DNA of 64,000 bases from Allochromatium warmingii (GCF_900107145.1 NZ_FNOW01000003.1:1-64000); one strand, 5' to 3'. Counted from the stretch's first letter, positions 48,297-57,894 are shown. Numbers and translations are program-made. Notes: generated by a model from the sequence alone, not told the origin.

Positions 48297-49808
48297 ATGT
48301 TGGAGTTAAACAGATCAATTCACGGGGCAAGCGCCACAGGCGGCAGCACGCCCGCCGCCGACCGCTTGGCGCAGTTGCCAGCGGCGATCCGCGCCAAGAT
48401 CAACACCCATCCCTGTTTCTCCGAGGATGCGCATCATCATTATGCGCGGATGCACGTTGCGGTCGCTCCAGCGTGCAATATCCAATGTCATTACTGCAAT
48501 CGCAAATACGACTGCTCCAATGAATCGCGCCCCGGGGTGGTTTCGGAGCTGTTGACGCCGGATCAAGCGGTGAAAAAAGTGCTCGCCGTCGCCGCCGCGA
48601 TTCCACAGATGACGGTGCTCGGCATCGCTGGCCCGGGCGATCCGCTCGCCAATCCTGAACGCACGCTGGAAACCTTCCGCCAGCTTGCCGAGAAAGCACC
48701 CGACATCCGCTTGTGTGTCTCGACCAATGGCTTGGCGCTGCCCGAGCTGGTCGATGAATTGTGTCAATACAACATCGAACACGTCACCATTACGATCAAC
48801 TGCGTTGATCCCGATATTGGGGCGAAGATTTATCCCTGGATTTTCTGGAATCATCGCCGTATCACTGGCCGCAAAGCCGCTGAAATCCTGATTCAGCGCC
48901 AGCAAGAAGGCTTAGAAAAACTGGTGGCGCGGGGCGTGTTGGTAAAAGTCAATTCGGTGCTGATTCCGGGCGTCAATGATGCGCACTTGCCGGAAGTCAG
49001 CCGCGTGATTAAGGCGAAGGGCGCGTTTCTGCATAACGTCATGCCGTTGATCGCCGAGCCTGAGCACGGTACGTTTTATGGGCTGATGGGCCAGCGTAGC
49101 CCGACGACCGCTGAACTCGACGCGCTGCAAACCGCCTGCGCTGGGGATATGGCGATGATGCGCCATTGTCGGCAATGTCGCGCTGATGCGGTCGGGATGC
49201 TCGGCGAGGATCGCAACCAAGAATTTACCCTCGACAAGATCGAACAGCTCGAAATCGACTATGCCGCCGCGATGCAGCGCCGCGCTCAAGTGCAGGCCGA
49301 AATCGAAGCCAAACGCGCCGCTGCGCGTCAGCCGTCGCCTTCAGTGCTGGTGGCGCTGCCGCTGATCGAGCGGCCACGCGCTCAACCTCAGCCCCAAAAA
49401 CTGCCGACCACGCGCCCGCTGCTGGTTGCCGTAGCCAGTCACAGCGGCACCCATATCGACCAGCATTTTGGTCATGCCCGTGAGTTTTTGATCTATGAAG
49501 CGACCGCTGAGGCGGTGCGCCGTGTTGCGGTGCGTTCGGTCGATCTGTACTGCACAGGCGCGGCAGAGTGCGACGATACCGACAATCGGCTGGCGCAGAC
49601 GCTTCGCGCACTCGACGGCTGCGAGGCGGTGTTGTGTGCGCGGATTGGCTATGAACCCTGGGGCAAGCTGGAAGCAGCGGGGATTACGCCGAATGGTGAA
49701 CACGCGCTAGAGCCGATTGAGATGGCGATTGCCGCCGTCTATGCCGAGTGGCAAGCAGCGGGGCGGTTGACACCGCAGACCGCCGCGCCAGCGCGGTTGT
49801 CGGCGTGA
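48297..49808 (+). CDS. nifB: FeMo-cofactor precursor synthase NifB
   Basis: A 503-residue radical SAM enzyme that fuses two [4Fe-4S] clusters with carbide insertion to give NifB-co, the core of FeMo-cofactor. The radical SAM motif is CNIQCHYC (Cys60, Cys64, Cys67), with further cysteines nearby (DCSN) for accessory clusters, and LGIAGPGDPLANPERTLETF downstream. Residues from about 375 form a NifX/NafY-type domain (VAVASHSGTHIDQHFGHAREFLIYE), the usual C-terminal fusion. The ATG at 48297 follows GGAGG. It heads the fdxN-fdx-FeSII-nifQ-draG operon. Confidence 0.97.
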   Translation: MLELNRSIHGASATGGSTPAADRLAQLPAAIRAKINTHPCFSEDAHHHYARMHVAVAPACNIQCHYCNRKYDCSNESRPGVVSELLTPDQAVKKVLAVAAAIPQMTVLGIAGPGDPLANPERTLETFRQLAEKAPDIRLCVSTNGLALPELVDELCQYNIEHVTITINCVDPDIGAKIYPWIFWNHRRITGRKAAEILIQRQQEGLEKLVARGVLVKVNSVLIPGVNDAHLPEVSRVIKAKGAFLHNVMPLIAEPEHGTFYGLMGQRSPTTAELDALQTACAGDMAMMRHCRQCRADAVGMLGEDRNQEFTLDKIEQLEIDYAAAMQRRAQVQAEIEAKRAAARQPSPSVLVALPLIERPRAQPQPQKLPTTRPLLVAVASHSGTHIDQHFGHAREFLIYEATAEAVRRVAVRSVDLYCTGAAECDDTDNRLAQTLRALDGCEAVLCARIGYEPWGKLEAAGITPNGEHALEPIEMAIAAVYAEWQAAGRLTPQTAAPARLSA

Positions 49809-49845
49809 GTGCATCTTCAGACACAGCACACAGGAGCGTCTGCTC

Positions 49846-50124
49846 ATGGCTTTTCAAATCATCGCCGGTTGCGTCAACTGCTGGGCTTGCGCACCGCTCT
49901 GCCCGAGTGCCGCCATTGTTGCTGCCACGCCGCATTTTCGCATCGACGCAAAATTGTGTACCGAATGCGACGGCGTCTACGCTGATCCGCAATGCGCCAG
50001 CATCTGCCCGATTGAGGGCGTCATTCTCGACAGCGCCGGAGTACCGCTGAATCCACCTGGGTCGCTGACCGGCATTCCACCTGAGCGTCTGGCCGCTGCC
50101 AGCGCCGAGATCCGGGCGCGTTAA
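49846..50124 (+). CDS. fdxN: Alvin-type 2[4Fe-4S] ferredoxin FdxN
   Basis: A 92-residue ferredoxin with two cluster motifs: Cys9, 12, 15, 19 (CVNCWACAPLCP) and Cys38, 41, 50, 54 (CTECDGVYADPQCASICP). The eight residues between Cys41 and Cys50 are the insertion that marks Alvin-type ferredoxins, named after Allochromatium vinosum. FdxN commonly follows nifB and feeds electrons to NifB or nitrogenase. It is 37 bases downstream of nifB with GGAG ahead. Confidence 0.93.
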   Translation: MAFQIIAGCVNCWACAPLCPSAAIVAATPHFRIDAKLCTECDGVYADPQCASICPIEGVILDSAGVPLNPPGSLTGIPPERLAAASAEIRAR

Positions 50125-50514
<390 letters not shown>

Positions 50515-50554
50515 GCAGATTTCACCTCGCTTCGATTCGACGGAGACAATCCCC

Positions 50555-50902
50555 GTGGCCCTCGTAACCTTTTCCAATCCCGAGTACAAGGACAAAACCG
50601 TCTACGCTGTGGCCGGTAGTCACACCGAGACGATTCTGAAGATCGCCAAAGAGCATAAGATCCCAGTCAAGCACGACTGTCAGGATGGCGAATGCGGCAG
50701 TTGCATCGTGCGCGTCACCAGTGTGGACGCCAAGCAGCGCATGGGCTATCACCTGACTGATAAGGAAATCAGCGTGTTACGGCAACTCGGCAAGCTGACA
50801 CAGGAGGACATCGACCGACTGATGCTCGACGATATGCCAAGTGAATGGCGGCTGGCCTGTCAGATGATCGTGCGTGACGAAGATATTCTCGTGGAGTATT
50901 GA
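50555..50902 (+). CDS. FeSII (Shethna protein II)-like [2Fe-2S] ferredoxin
   Basis: A 115-residue ferredoxin with Cys42, Cys47, Cys50 (DCQDGECGSC) and Cys102 (WRLACQ). Beyond the cluster loop, the stretch HLTDKEISVLRQLGKL followed by RLACQMIVRDEDILVE closely parallels Azotobacter FeSII, the ferredoxin that locks nitrogenase into an oxygen-stable complex. The FeSII-specific helix-loop between the cysteines (about residues 65-100) is present; the last few residues of Azotobacter FeSII are absent. The start is GTG at 50555 behind CGGAG. A conformational-protection role is inferred from family resemblance, recalled rather than aligned. Confidence 0.85.
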   Translation: MALVTFSNPEYKDKTVYAVAGSHTETILKIAKEHKIPVKHDCQDGECGSCIVRVTSVDAKQRMGYHLTDKEISVLRQLGKLTQEDIDRLMLDDMPSEWRLACQMIVRDEDILVEY

Positions 50903-50904
50903 GC

Positions 50905-51489
50905 ATGTCCACCCTAGCCCGCGACCTAACTCGGGAAGTCGATCATGTCTTCGCCCGCCTGATGGTTCGTGCGGCTGGGGATGACAATGATCGCGCCTTT
51001 GCCAGCATGATCGCCACCCGCGCCGCTGGGGGCGGGGCGCTGCCGGCGTGGCTTGGCTTGGATCAAGCCGATTTCAAACGGCTGATGGCCGCGCATTTCC
51101 CCGGAATTTCACCGGATGTGCTGGGTGCCGCCGATGGCGCCAGCCCGATTTTGGCGAATCGGCTGAATGAACGCGCTGAATTGCTTGAATTATTATTGAC
51201 CTATCGCGCACCGTCCGTGCCGTCTGCGCCCTGGATGGCGCAGATCGTCGCCAGCGGCTGCATGGCCAGCGATCATCTCTGGCATGATCTCGGATTGTGG
51301 AATCGCGCCGAGTTGACCGCATTGATGCAGCGCAATTTTCCCGAACTCGCCGCCCGCAATGTCTATGATATGAAGTGGAAACGCTTTTTGTATAAACAGT
51401 TGTGCGAAGCAGACGGCCTCGCTGTTTGCCGCGCACCATCCTGCGGGGTTTGCGTCGATTATGCCGACTGTTTTGGATCCGAAGATTGA
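50905..51489 (+). CDS. nifQ: Molybdenum donor protein NifQ
   Basis: A 194-residue Fe-S protein that supplies molybdenum (as a Mo-Fe-S cluster) for FeMo-cofactor. The C-terminal Cys motif C-x4-C-x2-C-x5-C is complete (CRAPSCGVCVDYADC), preceded by NVYDMKWKRFLYKQLCEADG, a NifQ hallmark. It starts two bases after the ferredoxin stop. Its last 29 bases overlap the draG start. Confidence 0.93.
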   Translation: MSTLARDLTREVDHVFARLMVRAAGDDNDRAFASMIATRAAGGGALPAWLGLDQADFKRLMAAHFPGISPDVLGAADGASPILANRLNERAELLELLLTYRAPSVPSAPWMAQIVASGCMASDHLWHDLGLWNRAELTALMQRNFPELAARNVYDMKWKRFLYKQLCEADGLAVCRAPSCGVCVDYADCFGSED

Positions 51490-52384
51490 GCAACGTGCGA
51501 TTGCGGCCTATTTAGGGCTGGCGCTGGGTGATGCCCTGGGCGCGACGGTCGAGTTTATGACCCCGCGTGAGATTCAGGAACACTACGGCGTGCATCGGGC
51601 GCTGATTGGCGGCGGCTGGTTGCGGCTGCCGAAAGGTCGCGTGACCGATGATACGGAGATGAGCTTGGCGCTGGGTCATGCCATTCTCACGCACGGCGGA
51701 CTCGATGCCCGTGCCATCGCCGAAGCCTTTAGTGACTGGATGCGCCGCAAGCCGGTTGACATCGGCCACACTGTGCGGCGCGGTCTGAGTCTTTACCGGC
51801 GCACCGGCGTGACCGCGATGCCGGAGCATGAATTTGATGCCGGAAATGGCGCTTGTATGCGCTGTCTGCCGATTGCGCTCTACATGCTTGGCGCGACAAC
51901 AGATCAGCTTGACCGCGCCAATCAGCTCCAAGCCCACATCACCCATCACAACGCTCTCTCAGATCGCGGCACGCTCACGGTGCTGCAACTGGTGCACTGC
52001 GGACTGCGCGGCGGCTCGCGTGAGGATTTACACGCCTGTATTACGGCACTGGTCGCCGCTGAACCGCGTTTTGCCTTTGATGGGCGGCGTCAGGACAATC
52101 CGGGCGGCTATATCGTCGAGACGCTCCGCGCCGTGTTTCAGGCGCTATTGAGCACGACCAGCTTTGAAGCGGCGCTGATTGATGTCGTCAATCGCGGCGG
52201 GGATGCCGATACTACCGGCGCGATTCTCGGCATGATTGCTGGCGCGTTCTATGGACTTGATGCGCTGCCGATGCGCTGGCTCAAAGCCCTCGAACGCGAG
52301 ACCGCCCAACACTGTCAGCGGCAGGCGGTCGCGTTGCTGGCGCTAGGCGCAGGCCGCGAGCAGCTCGGCAATATCGGCCTCTAA
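51461..52384 (+). CDS. draG: ADP-ribosyl-[dinitrogen reductase] hydrolase DraG
   Basis: A 307-residue ADP-ribosylglycohydrolase that removes ADP-ribose from an arginine of NifH, reactivating nitrogenase when nitrogen again becomes limiting. The Mn-binding acids are in VTDDTEMSLALG (about 66-77) and RGGDADTTGAILGMIAGAFYGLDALP. Length and motifs fit DraG closely. The partner transferase draT is not in the window. The gene begins inside nifQ and ends 42 bases into the convergent SIR2-like gene. Confidence 0.92.
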   Translation: MPTVLDPKIEQRAIAAYLGLALGDALGATVEFMTPREIQEHYGVHRALIGGGWLRLPKGRVTDDTEMSLALGHAILTHGGLDARAIAEAFSDWMRRKPVDIGHTVRRGLSLYRRTGVTAMPEHEFDAGNGACMRCLPIALYMLGATTDQLDRANQLQAHITHHNALSDRGTLTVLQLVHCGLRGGSREDLHACITALVAAEPRFAFDGRRQDNPGGYIVETLRAVFQALLSTTSFEAALIDVVNRGGDADTTGAILGMIAGAFYGLDALPMRWLKALERETAQHCQRQAVALLALGAGREQLGNIGL

Positions 52385-53176
52385 AATCTCCAGCCCGCGT
52401 TTGTCACAAAACCGCCGCTCTTTGTCGGTCGGTTCGGGAATTAACGCCCAGCCGGTCGGCGTCCCCGCCCCATAGCTGAGATCAGCAAATAACATCCGCT
52501 CGGTATCGCGCACAAAGCGCAGTCCGAGGCAAACGTATTGTTTGCCGATACGCCGTGTTTTCACAAAACTGGGAATGGCAAAGCCGCCCATCAATTCGGT
52601 GAGATAGTCAACATAATCGGCATCTGAGGCGATATAGGTCGCATCGGGGCGTGGACTGCCGAGCGGTTTAAAAAGAATCGGCAGCGTAGGATCAACCGCC
52701 GTCTGCTCGACTTCGGTATAGCGTTCGCCATCATGGGCATGAATGCGAAAGCGATAATCGGTGCCGCCGGTGCGAGCAATGCCGCGAATCAGCGTATGCG
52801 GACGGGTGGCGTAGCTGTCCTGAAGCTGTAAATCGCGATTCAGATCAATGAGATAAGGCGGCTGAATCTGCGCCAGCCAATCATGCAGCGGCGAGCGTGT
52901 CCAAGTGCGCTCGGCGTAGGTGGTATGGAGAAACCGATGCACCGCGCCGCGTCCGCGCTTGAGTTCGACATTCATCGCGGCGCGTGAAAATTCCCACATC
53001 AGGCGCGGTGACATCGGCTGACCATTGTTCATGGCCAAAATCAGGCTGTCACTGTCGGCGGGGATCGGTGCGCCGGTTGTCGGATCGACAGCACCCTTGA
53101 GAGCACCTGGCCCGAGACAGGGCACGAGATCGCCGCTGATTAAACCGGCGGCGAGCGTTTCAAGACTGGCAGACAT
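52343..53176 (-). CDS. SIR2-like fold protein of the nif regulon
   Basis: A 277-residue protein with the architecture of stand-alone SIR2_2 domains: a nucleotide loop LVPCLGPGAL (17-26), a central YLIDLNRDLQLQDSY in the position of the TTNxDxxLE motif, ILFKPLGSPRPDATYIASDADYVDYL in the place of the HG..YL segment, and CLGLRFVRDTERMLF matching the LG(Y/F)S..D part. The canonical GAGxS is GPGAL, so chemistry may differ from deacylases. A sigma-54 promoter lies 43 bases upstream, and it is convergent with draG. NAD binding or hydrolysis is therefore plausible; the substrate is unknown. Related proteins may occur in other nif clusters, which I cannot check. The ATG at 53176 is chosen by homology. 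Confidence 0.72.
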   Translation of the reverse strand: MSASLETLAAGLISGDLVPCLGPGALKGAVDPTTGAPIPADSDSLILAMNNGQPMSPRLMWEFSRAAMNVELKRGRGAVHRFLHTTYAERTWTRSPLHDWLAQIQPPYLIDLNRDLQLQDSYATRPHTLIRGIARTGGTDYRFRIHAHDGERYTEVEQTAVDPTLPILFKPLGSPRPDATYIASDADYVDYLTELMGGFAIPSFVKTRRIGKQYVCLGLRFVRDTERMLFADLSYGAGTPTGWALIPEPTDKERRFCDKRGLEILEADIAELLAACA

Positions 53177-53218
53177 CTGTGTTACTTCTACGACAGCGAG
53201 GAGAGTGATGGGGGAGTA

Positions 53219-53234
53219 TGCAAGGGGTTTGCCA
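53219..53234 (-). promoter_or_regulatory. Sigma-54 promoter of the SIR2-like gene
   Basis: On the minus strand TGGCAA-N5-TTGCA differs from consensus at one defined position. It is well placed (43 bases from the start codon). I see no perfect TGT-N10-ACA upstream; the nearest is TGT-N10-AAA at about 53243-53258. Confidence 0.82.
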
Positions 53235-53290
53235 AATTTTGCTGTCGTACTATTCAAAGATCATATCTTGTGAAGAGTAATAATAACTGA

Positions 53291-53378
53291 GACAGGATTT
53301 TCAGGATTTTCAGGAATAAACAGGATTAAAATTAAACTAAAAATCCTGTCAATCTTGAAAATCCTGTTAATCCTGTCT
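53291..53378. repeat. GACAGGATTAACAGGAT-type inverted repeat, copy D
   Basis: About 88 bp between the SIR2-like gene and phoU. The left arm has units GACAGGATT, TTCAGGATT, TTCAGGA and AACAGGATT; the right arm has AATCCTGTC, AATCTTG, AATCCTGTT and AATCCTGTC. Units recur about every 10-11 bases. Confidence 0.85.
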
Positions 53379-53411
53379 AATTATTAACTCTAAATTATTA
53401 AAATTCAGACA

Positions 53412-54182
53412 TCAATACCCATGATGCCGCAGTGTTTCAATCAAAATCTCACGATTGCGATAGCGGACATCTTGACCGAGCGCGACATAAATCACCTGCT
53501 CGGCAATATTCGAGGCGTGCGAGCCGATATGCTTGAGCGCCTGCGCACAATGAAACAACGTAATAGCCTGACGCGGTACCAGCCCATCACTCCCCGAGGC
53601 GCTCAATTGCTCGCGGAGCGCCTGCGCTGCGGCATACAGCGCCGGTTCATTTTCAAAAATAGCCAGCGCCTGCGTGACGTCAAAGGTTGTCACGGCATGA
53701 ACACTGCGCTCAAACATACAGCAGGCTTTATCGTCGAGTGCCTGAAATGCTTCGCGCAATGCTTCAGTCACCAGCACGCCATCGGTTTCTTGCTGGCGCA
53801 ATTCCAGTGCCTGACGTGCAATCCGCGCCGCTTTATCACCAGCACGTTCAACCTCACCAGCAATTTTGGAGAGCGCCAACACAATGCGCAAATCCACTGC
53901 GGTCGGTTGACGACGCGCAATAACGCGAAACACCTCTTCATCGGCATCAAGCGAAAGATAATCGACCAGCGGTTCGCGGTCGAGCACGCGATAGGCTTGT
54001 GATTCATCCTCTTCAATCAAGGCTGCGACTGCCGCTTGCGTTTGATCGATGACGCGCTCGCCCATCTGCAAAATAATTGATCGCAGTTTGGCTAATTCTT
54101 GATCGTAGCGGCGCACGGTGTGGCCGCCCGTCAGATCCACCGTTGGCTTGGCAAGGGTGGTATCGCTCGTGCTGGATTCCAT
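53412..54182 (-). CDS. phoU: Phosphate-uptake regulator PhoU
   Basis: A 256-residue two-bundle helical protein that links PstSCAB to PhoR and restrains phosphate uptake. It has the repeated metal-binding patterns, for example LSLDADEEVFRVIARRQPTAVDLRIVLALSKIAGEVERAGDKAARIA in the first bundle and CAQALKHIGSHASNIAEQVIY in the second. The ATG at 54182 has GGTGG seven bases upstream; another ATG lies six bases earlier. It is last in pstSCAB-phoU. Confidence 0.94.
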   Translation of the reverse strand: MESSTSDTTLAKPTVDLTGGHTVRRYDQELAKLRSIILQMGERVIDQTQAAVAALIEEDESQAYRVLDREPLVDYLSLDADEEVFRVIARRQPTAVDLRIVLALSKIAGEVERAGDKAARIARQALELRQQETDGVLVTEALREAFQALDDKACCMFERSVHAVTTFDVTQALAIFENEPALYAAAQALREQLSASGSDGLVPRQAITLFHCAQALKHIGSHASNIAEQVIYVALGQDVRYRNREILIETLRHHGY

Positions 54183-54200
54183 TCGCATTCCACCTGCGTT

Positions 54201-55067
54201 TTAACCGAAGCGCCCAGTAATATAATCCTCAGTCAGCTTATGCTGAGGATTGGTAAAAATTTGATTGGTCTCGCCGACTTCAATCAAATCACCGAGATGG
54301 AAATAGGCGGTGCGCTGTGATACCCGCGCTGCTTGCTGCATCGAGTGCGTCACAATCGCGATGGAATAATTCGCCCGTAATTCGTCGATCAACTCTTCAA
54401 TAATCGCTGTAGCAATTGGATCGAGTGCCGAGCAGGGTTCATCCATTAAAATCACTTCAGGTGACACTGCAATTGTGCGGGCAATACACAGGCGCTGTTG
54501 TTGACCGCCAGATAATCCCGTGCCAGGCTGATCGAGCCGATCTTTCACCTCATTCCATAATCCAGCTTTGCGCAAACTGGTTTCAACCAGTTCATCGAGT
54601 TCAGCTTTATTATTGGTCAAACCGTGAATACGCGGCCCATAAGCGACATTTTCATAAATTGACTTCGGAAATGGATTAGGCTTTTGAAATACCATGCCGA
54701 CTTGCGCCCGCAGTGGCACCGGATCGAGCGATTTATCATAAATATCTTGCTCGTCGAGCTTAATTGAGCCGGTGACGCGACAGCCATCAATGGTGTCATT
54801 CATGCGATTGAGGCAGCGCAAAAAGGTCGATTTACCGCATCCCGAGGGGCCGATCATCGATAACACTTCGTTTTTGCCAATATCTAGGCTCACGCCTTTA
54901 ATCGCTTGTTTTGCGCCATACCACACATCAACACTGCGGCAGGTCATGCGCGGATCGGCGACCGTGACATCGCCAACAGTGGCGCTGGATGGCCGGTCTT
55001 TTGCTAGATCGGCGGAGCTAATGGCACCTGTCGTCGTCTTGTCCATTGTTTCAACCAGGGTATTCAT
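54201..55067 (-). CDS. pstB: Phosphate ABC transporter ATPase PstB
   Basis: A 288-residue ATPase. Walker A ([21 protein letters not shown]), signature [17 protein letters not shown], Walker B ([15 protein letters not shown]) and the H-loop ([10 protein letters not shown]) are intact. An N-terminal extension of about 35 residues precedes the domain. GAGG lies in front of the ATG. It is preceded by a strong hairpin (55082-55126) after pstA. Confidence 0.95.
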   Translation of the reverse strand: MNTLVETMDKTTTGAISSADLAKDRPSSATVGDVTVADPRMTCRSVDVWYGAKQAIKGVSLDIGKNEVLSMIGPSGCGKSTFLRCLNRMNDTIDGCRVTGSIKLDEQDIYDKSLDPVPLRAQVGMVFQKPNPFPKSIYENVAYGPRIHGLTNNKAELDELVETSLRKAGLWNEVKDRLDQPGTGLSGGQQQRLCIARTIAVSPEVILMDEPCSALDPIATAIIEELIDELRANYSIAIVTHSMQQAARVSQRTAYFHLGDLIEVGETNQIFTNPQHKLTEDYITGRFG

Positions 55068-55081
55068 AATGTTACCTCGCG

Positions 55082-55126
55082 CTCGCCCCGCGTCGGGCGC
55101 TGTAAAACGCCAGCACGTGGGGCGAG
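55082..55126 (-). promoter_or_regulatory. Hairpin in the pstA-pstB spacer
   Basis: CTCGCCCC (55082-55089) pairs with GGGGCGAG (55119-55126), with inner GGCG/CGCC and CGT/ACG pairing. No T-run follows, so it is more likely an mRNA-stability or processing element than a terminator. Confidence 0.5.
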
Positions 55127-55143
55127 ATGATGGATATTCGGCC

Positions 55144-56448
55144 CTACCAGCGTCGCTCGAACCGGCGGCGCAGCAGCACAGCGGCCAGATTCATCACGAA
55201 GAGGAAGGCCAGCAGCACGATAATGGCCGCTGAGGTGCGCTCGACAAATCCGCGCTCGGGACTGTCAGCCCACAGAAAAATCTGCACCGGCAACACGGTC
55301 GCCGCATCGGTGAAGCCTTTGGGCACATCGACGATGAAGGCGATCATGCCAATCATCAGCAGCGGCGCAGTTTCGCCGAGCGCCCGCGCCATGCCGATGA
55401 TTGAGCCGGTGAGGATGCCGGGCAAAGCCAGCGGTAGCACGTGATGGAACTGGGTTTGTAGCGGCGAGGCCCCGACGCCGAGTGCCGCTTCACGAATCGA
55501 CGGCGGCACCGATTTCAGCGCCACGCGGCTGGCAATAATAATCGTCGGCAGCGTCATCAGCGTCATCACCAGCGCCGCAACTAATGGTGTTGAGCGGGGC
55601 ACGCCAAAAAAGCCAATAAATACCGCTAAACCGAGCAGACCGAAAACAATCGACGGCACGGCCGCGAGATTATTGACATTGACTTCGATTAAATCCGTCC
55701 AGCGATTTTTTGGCGCGAACTCTTCTAAATAGAGCGCCGCACCGACGCCAATTGGGAACGATAAGAGGAACGTCAAAATCAGCGTATAGAACGATCCCAT
55801 CAGCGCCCCGGCGATACCAGCCAATTCTGGTTCACGCGAAGTGCCATGCGTAAAGAAGATCGTATTAAATCGCTTGGCAATGCGCCCTTCAGCATCAAGC
55901 TTGTCAATCCAGCTAATCATTTGATCGCCGACGCGCCGATCCGATTCAGGCGCGTTGCGATCAATATAACCCTTGACGAGCATGTCAATATCATCATCGG
56001 CCAGAATCCACAGCTCTTGCGTGGTGCCGATTAGGCTCGGATCAGCCATTACCCGTTCGCGCAATAAATCCGGTGCGCCAACGCTAATCATCGACGTGAG
56101 CAAGCGGCGGTCGCGGCGGTCAGTGACTTCGGGGAACTGCTCGCGCAATGCTTCGCGGATCAGCTTCATATAATCCGCACTGGCCAGCGTTGCCGGATCG
56201 CGATTACCGTCTGGATCAATGGTCGCAGCAGCTAATTCAACCGGCAATTGAATATAGGTCTGCTGAAATGCCGTGTAACCCTTAAGAATGATGTCGGCAA
56301 ATAACAGGATGACAAACACCATGCCCAGCGTAACTGCGGTCGCGCCAAGCCAGCGGAAGCGCCGTTCACGGGCATAACGCCGTTTTAGTGAGGCGTTGAC
56401 AATATCAATAGCACGACGCGATGTCGTGTTAGTAGCTGGATTATTCAT
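55144..56448 (-). CDS. pstA: Phosphate ABC transporter permease PstA
   Basis: A 434-residue permease, longer than E. coli PstA (296) owing to a periplasmic insertion after the first span (about residues 60-170, [20 protein letters not shown] and so on). The C-terminal core has the six-span pattern and the [29 protein letters not shown] coupling loop. This long form is common in marine and sulfur gammaproteobacteria. The ATG at 56448 overlaps pstC by eight bases. Confidence 0.92.
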   Translation of the reverse strand: MNNPATNTTSRRAIDIVNASLKRRYARERRFRWLGATAVTLGMVFVILLFADIILKGYTAFQQTYIQLPVELAAATIDPDGNRDPATLASADYMKLIREALREQFPEVTDRRDRRLLTSMISVGAPDLLRERVMADPSLIGTTQELWILADDDIDMLVKGYIDRNAPESDRRVGDQMISWIDKLDAEGRIAKRFNTIFFTHGTSREPELAGIAGALMGSFYTLILTFLLSFPIGVGAALYLEEFAPKNRWTDLIEVNVNNLAAVPSIVFGLLGLAVFIGFFGVPRSTPLVAALVMTLMTLPTIIIASRVALKSVPPSIREAALGVGASPLQTQFHHVLPLALPGILTGSIIGMARALGETAPLLMIGMIAFIVDVPKGFTDAATVLPVQIFLWADSPERGFVERTSAAIIVLLAFLFVMNLAAVLLRRRFERRW

Positions 56449-57832
56449 ATTGCTCTCGATACTTGCGCACAATCGACAGCGCAATCACGTTAAGTGTCAG
56501 CGTGACCAAGAATAGCGTCAAGCCGAGTGCGAAAGCGGCAAGTGTTTTGGCGCTGTCAAATTCTTGGTCGCCAGTGAGCAGAGTCACAATCTGTACCGTA
56601 ACTGTGGTCACACTGTCGAGCGGATTCGCGGTCAGATTCGCCGCCAATCCAGCGGCCATCACCACAATCATGGTTTCACCAATTGCCCGCGAGACCGCCA
56701 GCAGAATACCGCCGACAATCCCCGGCAGCGCCGCTGGAATCACCACGCGGCGAATCGTTTCCGATTGAGTTGCACCCAGCGCATAGGAGCCGTCGCGTAA
56801 TGATTGTGGCACCGCGTTAATCACATCATCCGAAAGCGATGAGACAAACGGAATAATCATCACGCCCATCACTAATCCCGCAGCTAGGGCGCTTTCTGAG
56901 GCAACATCTAGCCCAAAACTCATACCCAGTTCACGAATAATCGGTGCGACGGTGAGCGCGGCAAAAAAGCCGTAAACCACCGTTGGAATACCGGCGAGAA
57001 TTTCCAATGCGGGTTTTGCAATAGCGCGTACTTTGCGATGCGCGTATTCAGACAGATAAATCGCTGAGAGTAAGCCAATCGGCACCGCGACCAGCATTGA
57101 AATCAGCGACACCATTAGGGTTCCGGTAAAAAGCGGAATGGCTCCGAATGCACCGGATGCGCCGACTTGATCGGCTCGCAGCGCAATTTGTGGACTCCAA
57201 TTGATGCCGAAGAAAAATTCCAGCGGCGAGATTTTCTGAAAAAAGAGCAGCGATTCAAACAGCACTGAGAGCACAATGCCCAGTGTGGTTAAAATCGCAA
57301 TCGAAGAGAAAATAATCAGAATAACGGTAAAGGTCGCTTCAACGCGATTACGTGCCCGTAATTGCGGTTGGGTGCGCAGCCAAGCATAGGCTAAACCCGC
57401 GACCGCGACCGCTAATACTACCGCCCACATCGACCACTGCGACAGCGTATTTAAACGCATGTATTGATCGGCGGCGGATTGAATGTCAGGCGTAACTGCT
57501 GTTGAAACGATATTGCCGGTCGCTAAATTGCGCACATCGTTAATCAGCAGCCCTAAGCGTCCATCTGATAAGCCATTGATTAATTCGGGTGGCAGATGCG
57601 TTGTAACTAAACTGATGATGATCTGATCCTGAAAACCAGTCCATAGCGCCATCAGCAATAAGGCCGGAATTCCGGCCCAGAGTGCAGCATAGAGTCCGTA
57701 ATAGGTCGGCAGCGAATGTAACTGCTTGATTTGAGACGGGCCACCGGCGCTCTGAATGGCGCGTCGCCGCCCGATATGATAGGCCCCGGCCATGACCGTG
57801 AGCACGACGAGCATGAGGATCCAGGAGTACAT
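56441..57832 (-). CDS. pstC: Phosphate ABC transporter permease PstC
   Basis: A 463-residue permease, also larger than E. coli PstC (319), with an extra N-terminal span and periplasmic domain (residues 1-160) before the core. The core includes FGAIPLFTGTLMVSLISMLVAVPIGLLSAIYLSEYA and the coupling loop SLRDGSYALGATQSETIRRVVIPAALPGIVGG. The ATG at 57832 is the probable start; longer readings include residues unlike a membrane protein and would cover the hairpin behind pstS. Confidence 0.92.
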   Translation of the reverse strand: MYSWILMLVVLTVMAGAYHIGRRRAIQSAGGPSQIKQLHSLPTYYGLYAALWAGIPALLLMALWTGFQDQIIISLVTTHLPPELINGLSDGRLGLLINDVRNLATGNIVSTAVTPDIQSAADQYMRLNTLSQWSMWAVVLAVAVAGLAYAWLRTQPQLRARNRVEATFTVILIIFSSIAILTTLGIVLSVLFESLLFFQKISPLEFFFGINWSPQIALRADQVGASGAFGAIPLFTGTLMVSLISMLVAVPIGLLSAIYLSEYAHRKVRAIAKPALEILAGIPTVVYGFFAALTVAPIIRELGMSFGLDVASESALAAGLVMGVMIIPFVSSLSDDVINAVPQSLRDGSYALGATQSETIRRVVIPAALPGIVGGILLAVSRAIGETMIVVMAAGLAANLTANPLDSVTTVTVQIVTLLTGDQEFDSAKTLAAFALGLTLFLVTLTLNVIALSIVRKYREQYE

Positions 57833-57863
57833 CGAAATCTCGTCTGGGGGGGGTGAAAATACA

Positions 57864-57894
57864 CGCCGATGCCCGAGCGAATCGAGCATCGGCG
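57864..57894 (-). terminator. Attenuating hairpin between pstS and pstC
   Basis: CGCCGATGC (57864-57872) pairs with GCATCGGCG (57886-57894) around 13 nt; on the minus strand TGTATTTTC follows. Partial termination here would give pstS more transcript than the permease genes, as known for many binding-protein operons. Confidence 0.65.

Noticed and set aside
52343-53176. draT, the usual partner of draG
   Set aside because: The residues fit a SIR2-like fold with an LVPCLGPG loop; the DraT ADP-ribosyltransferase pattern is not seen.
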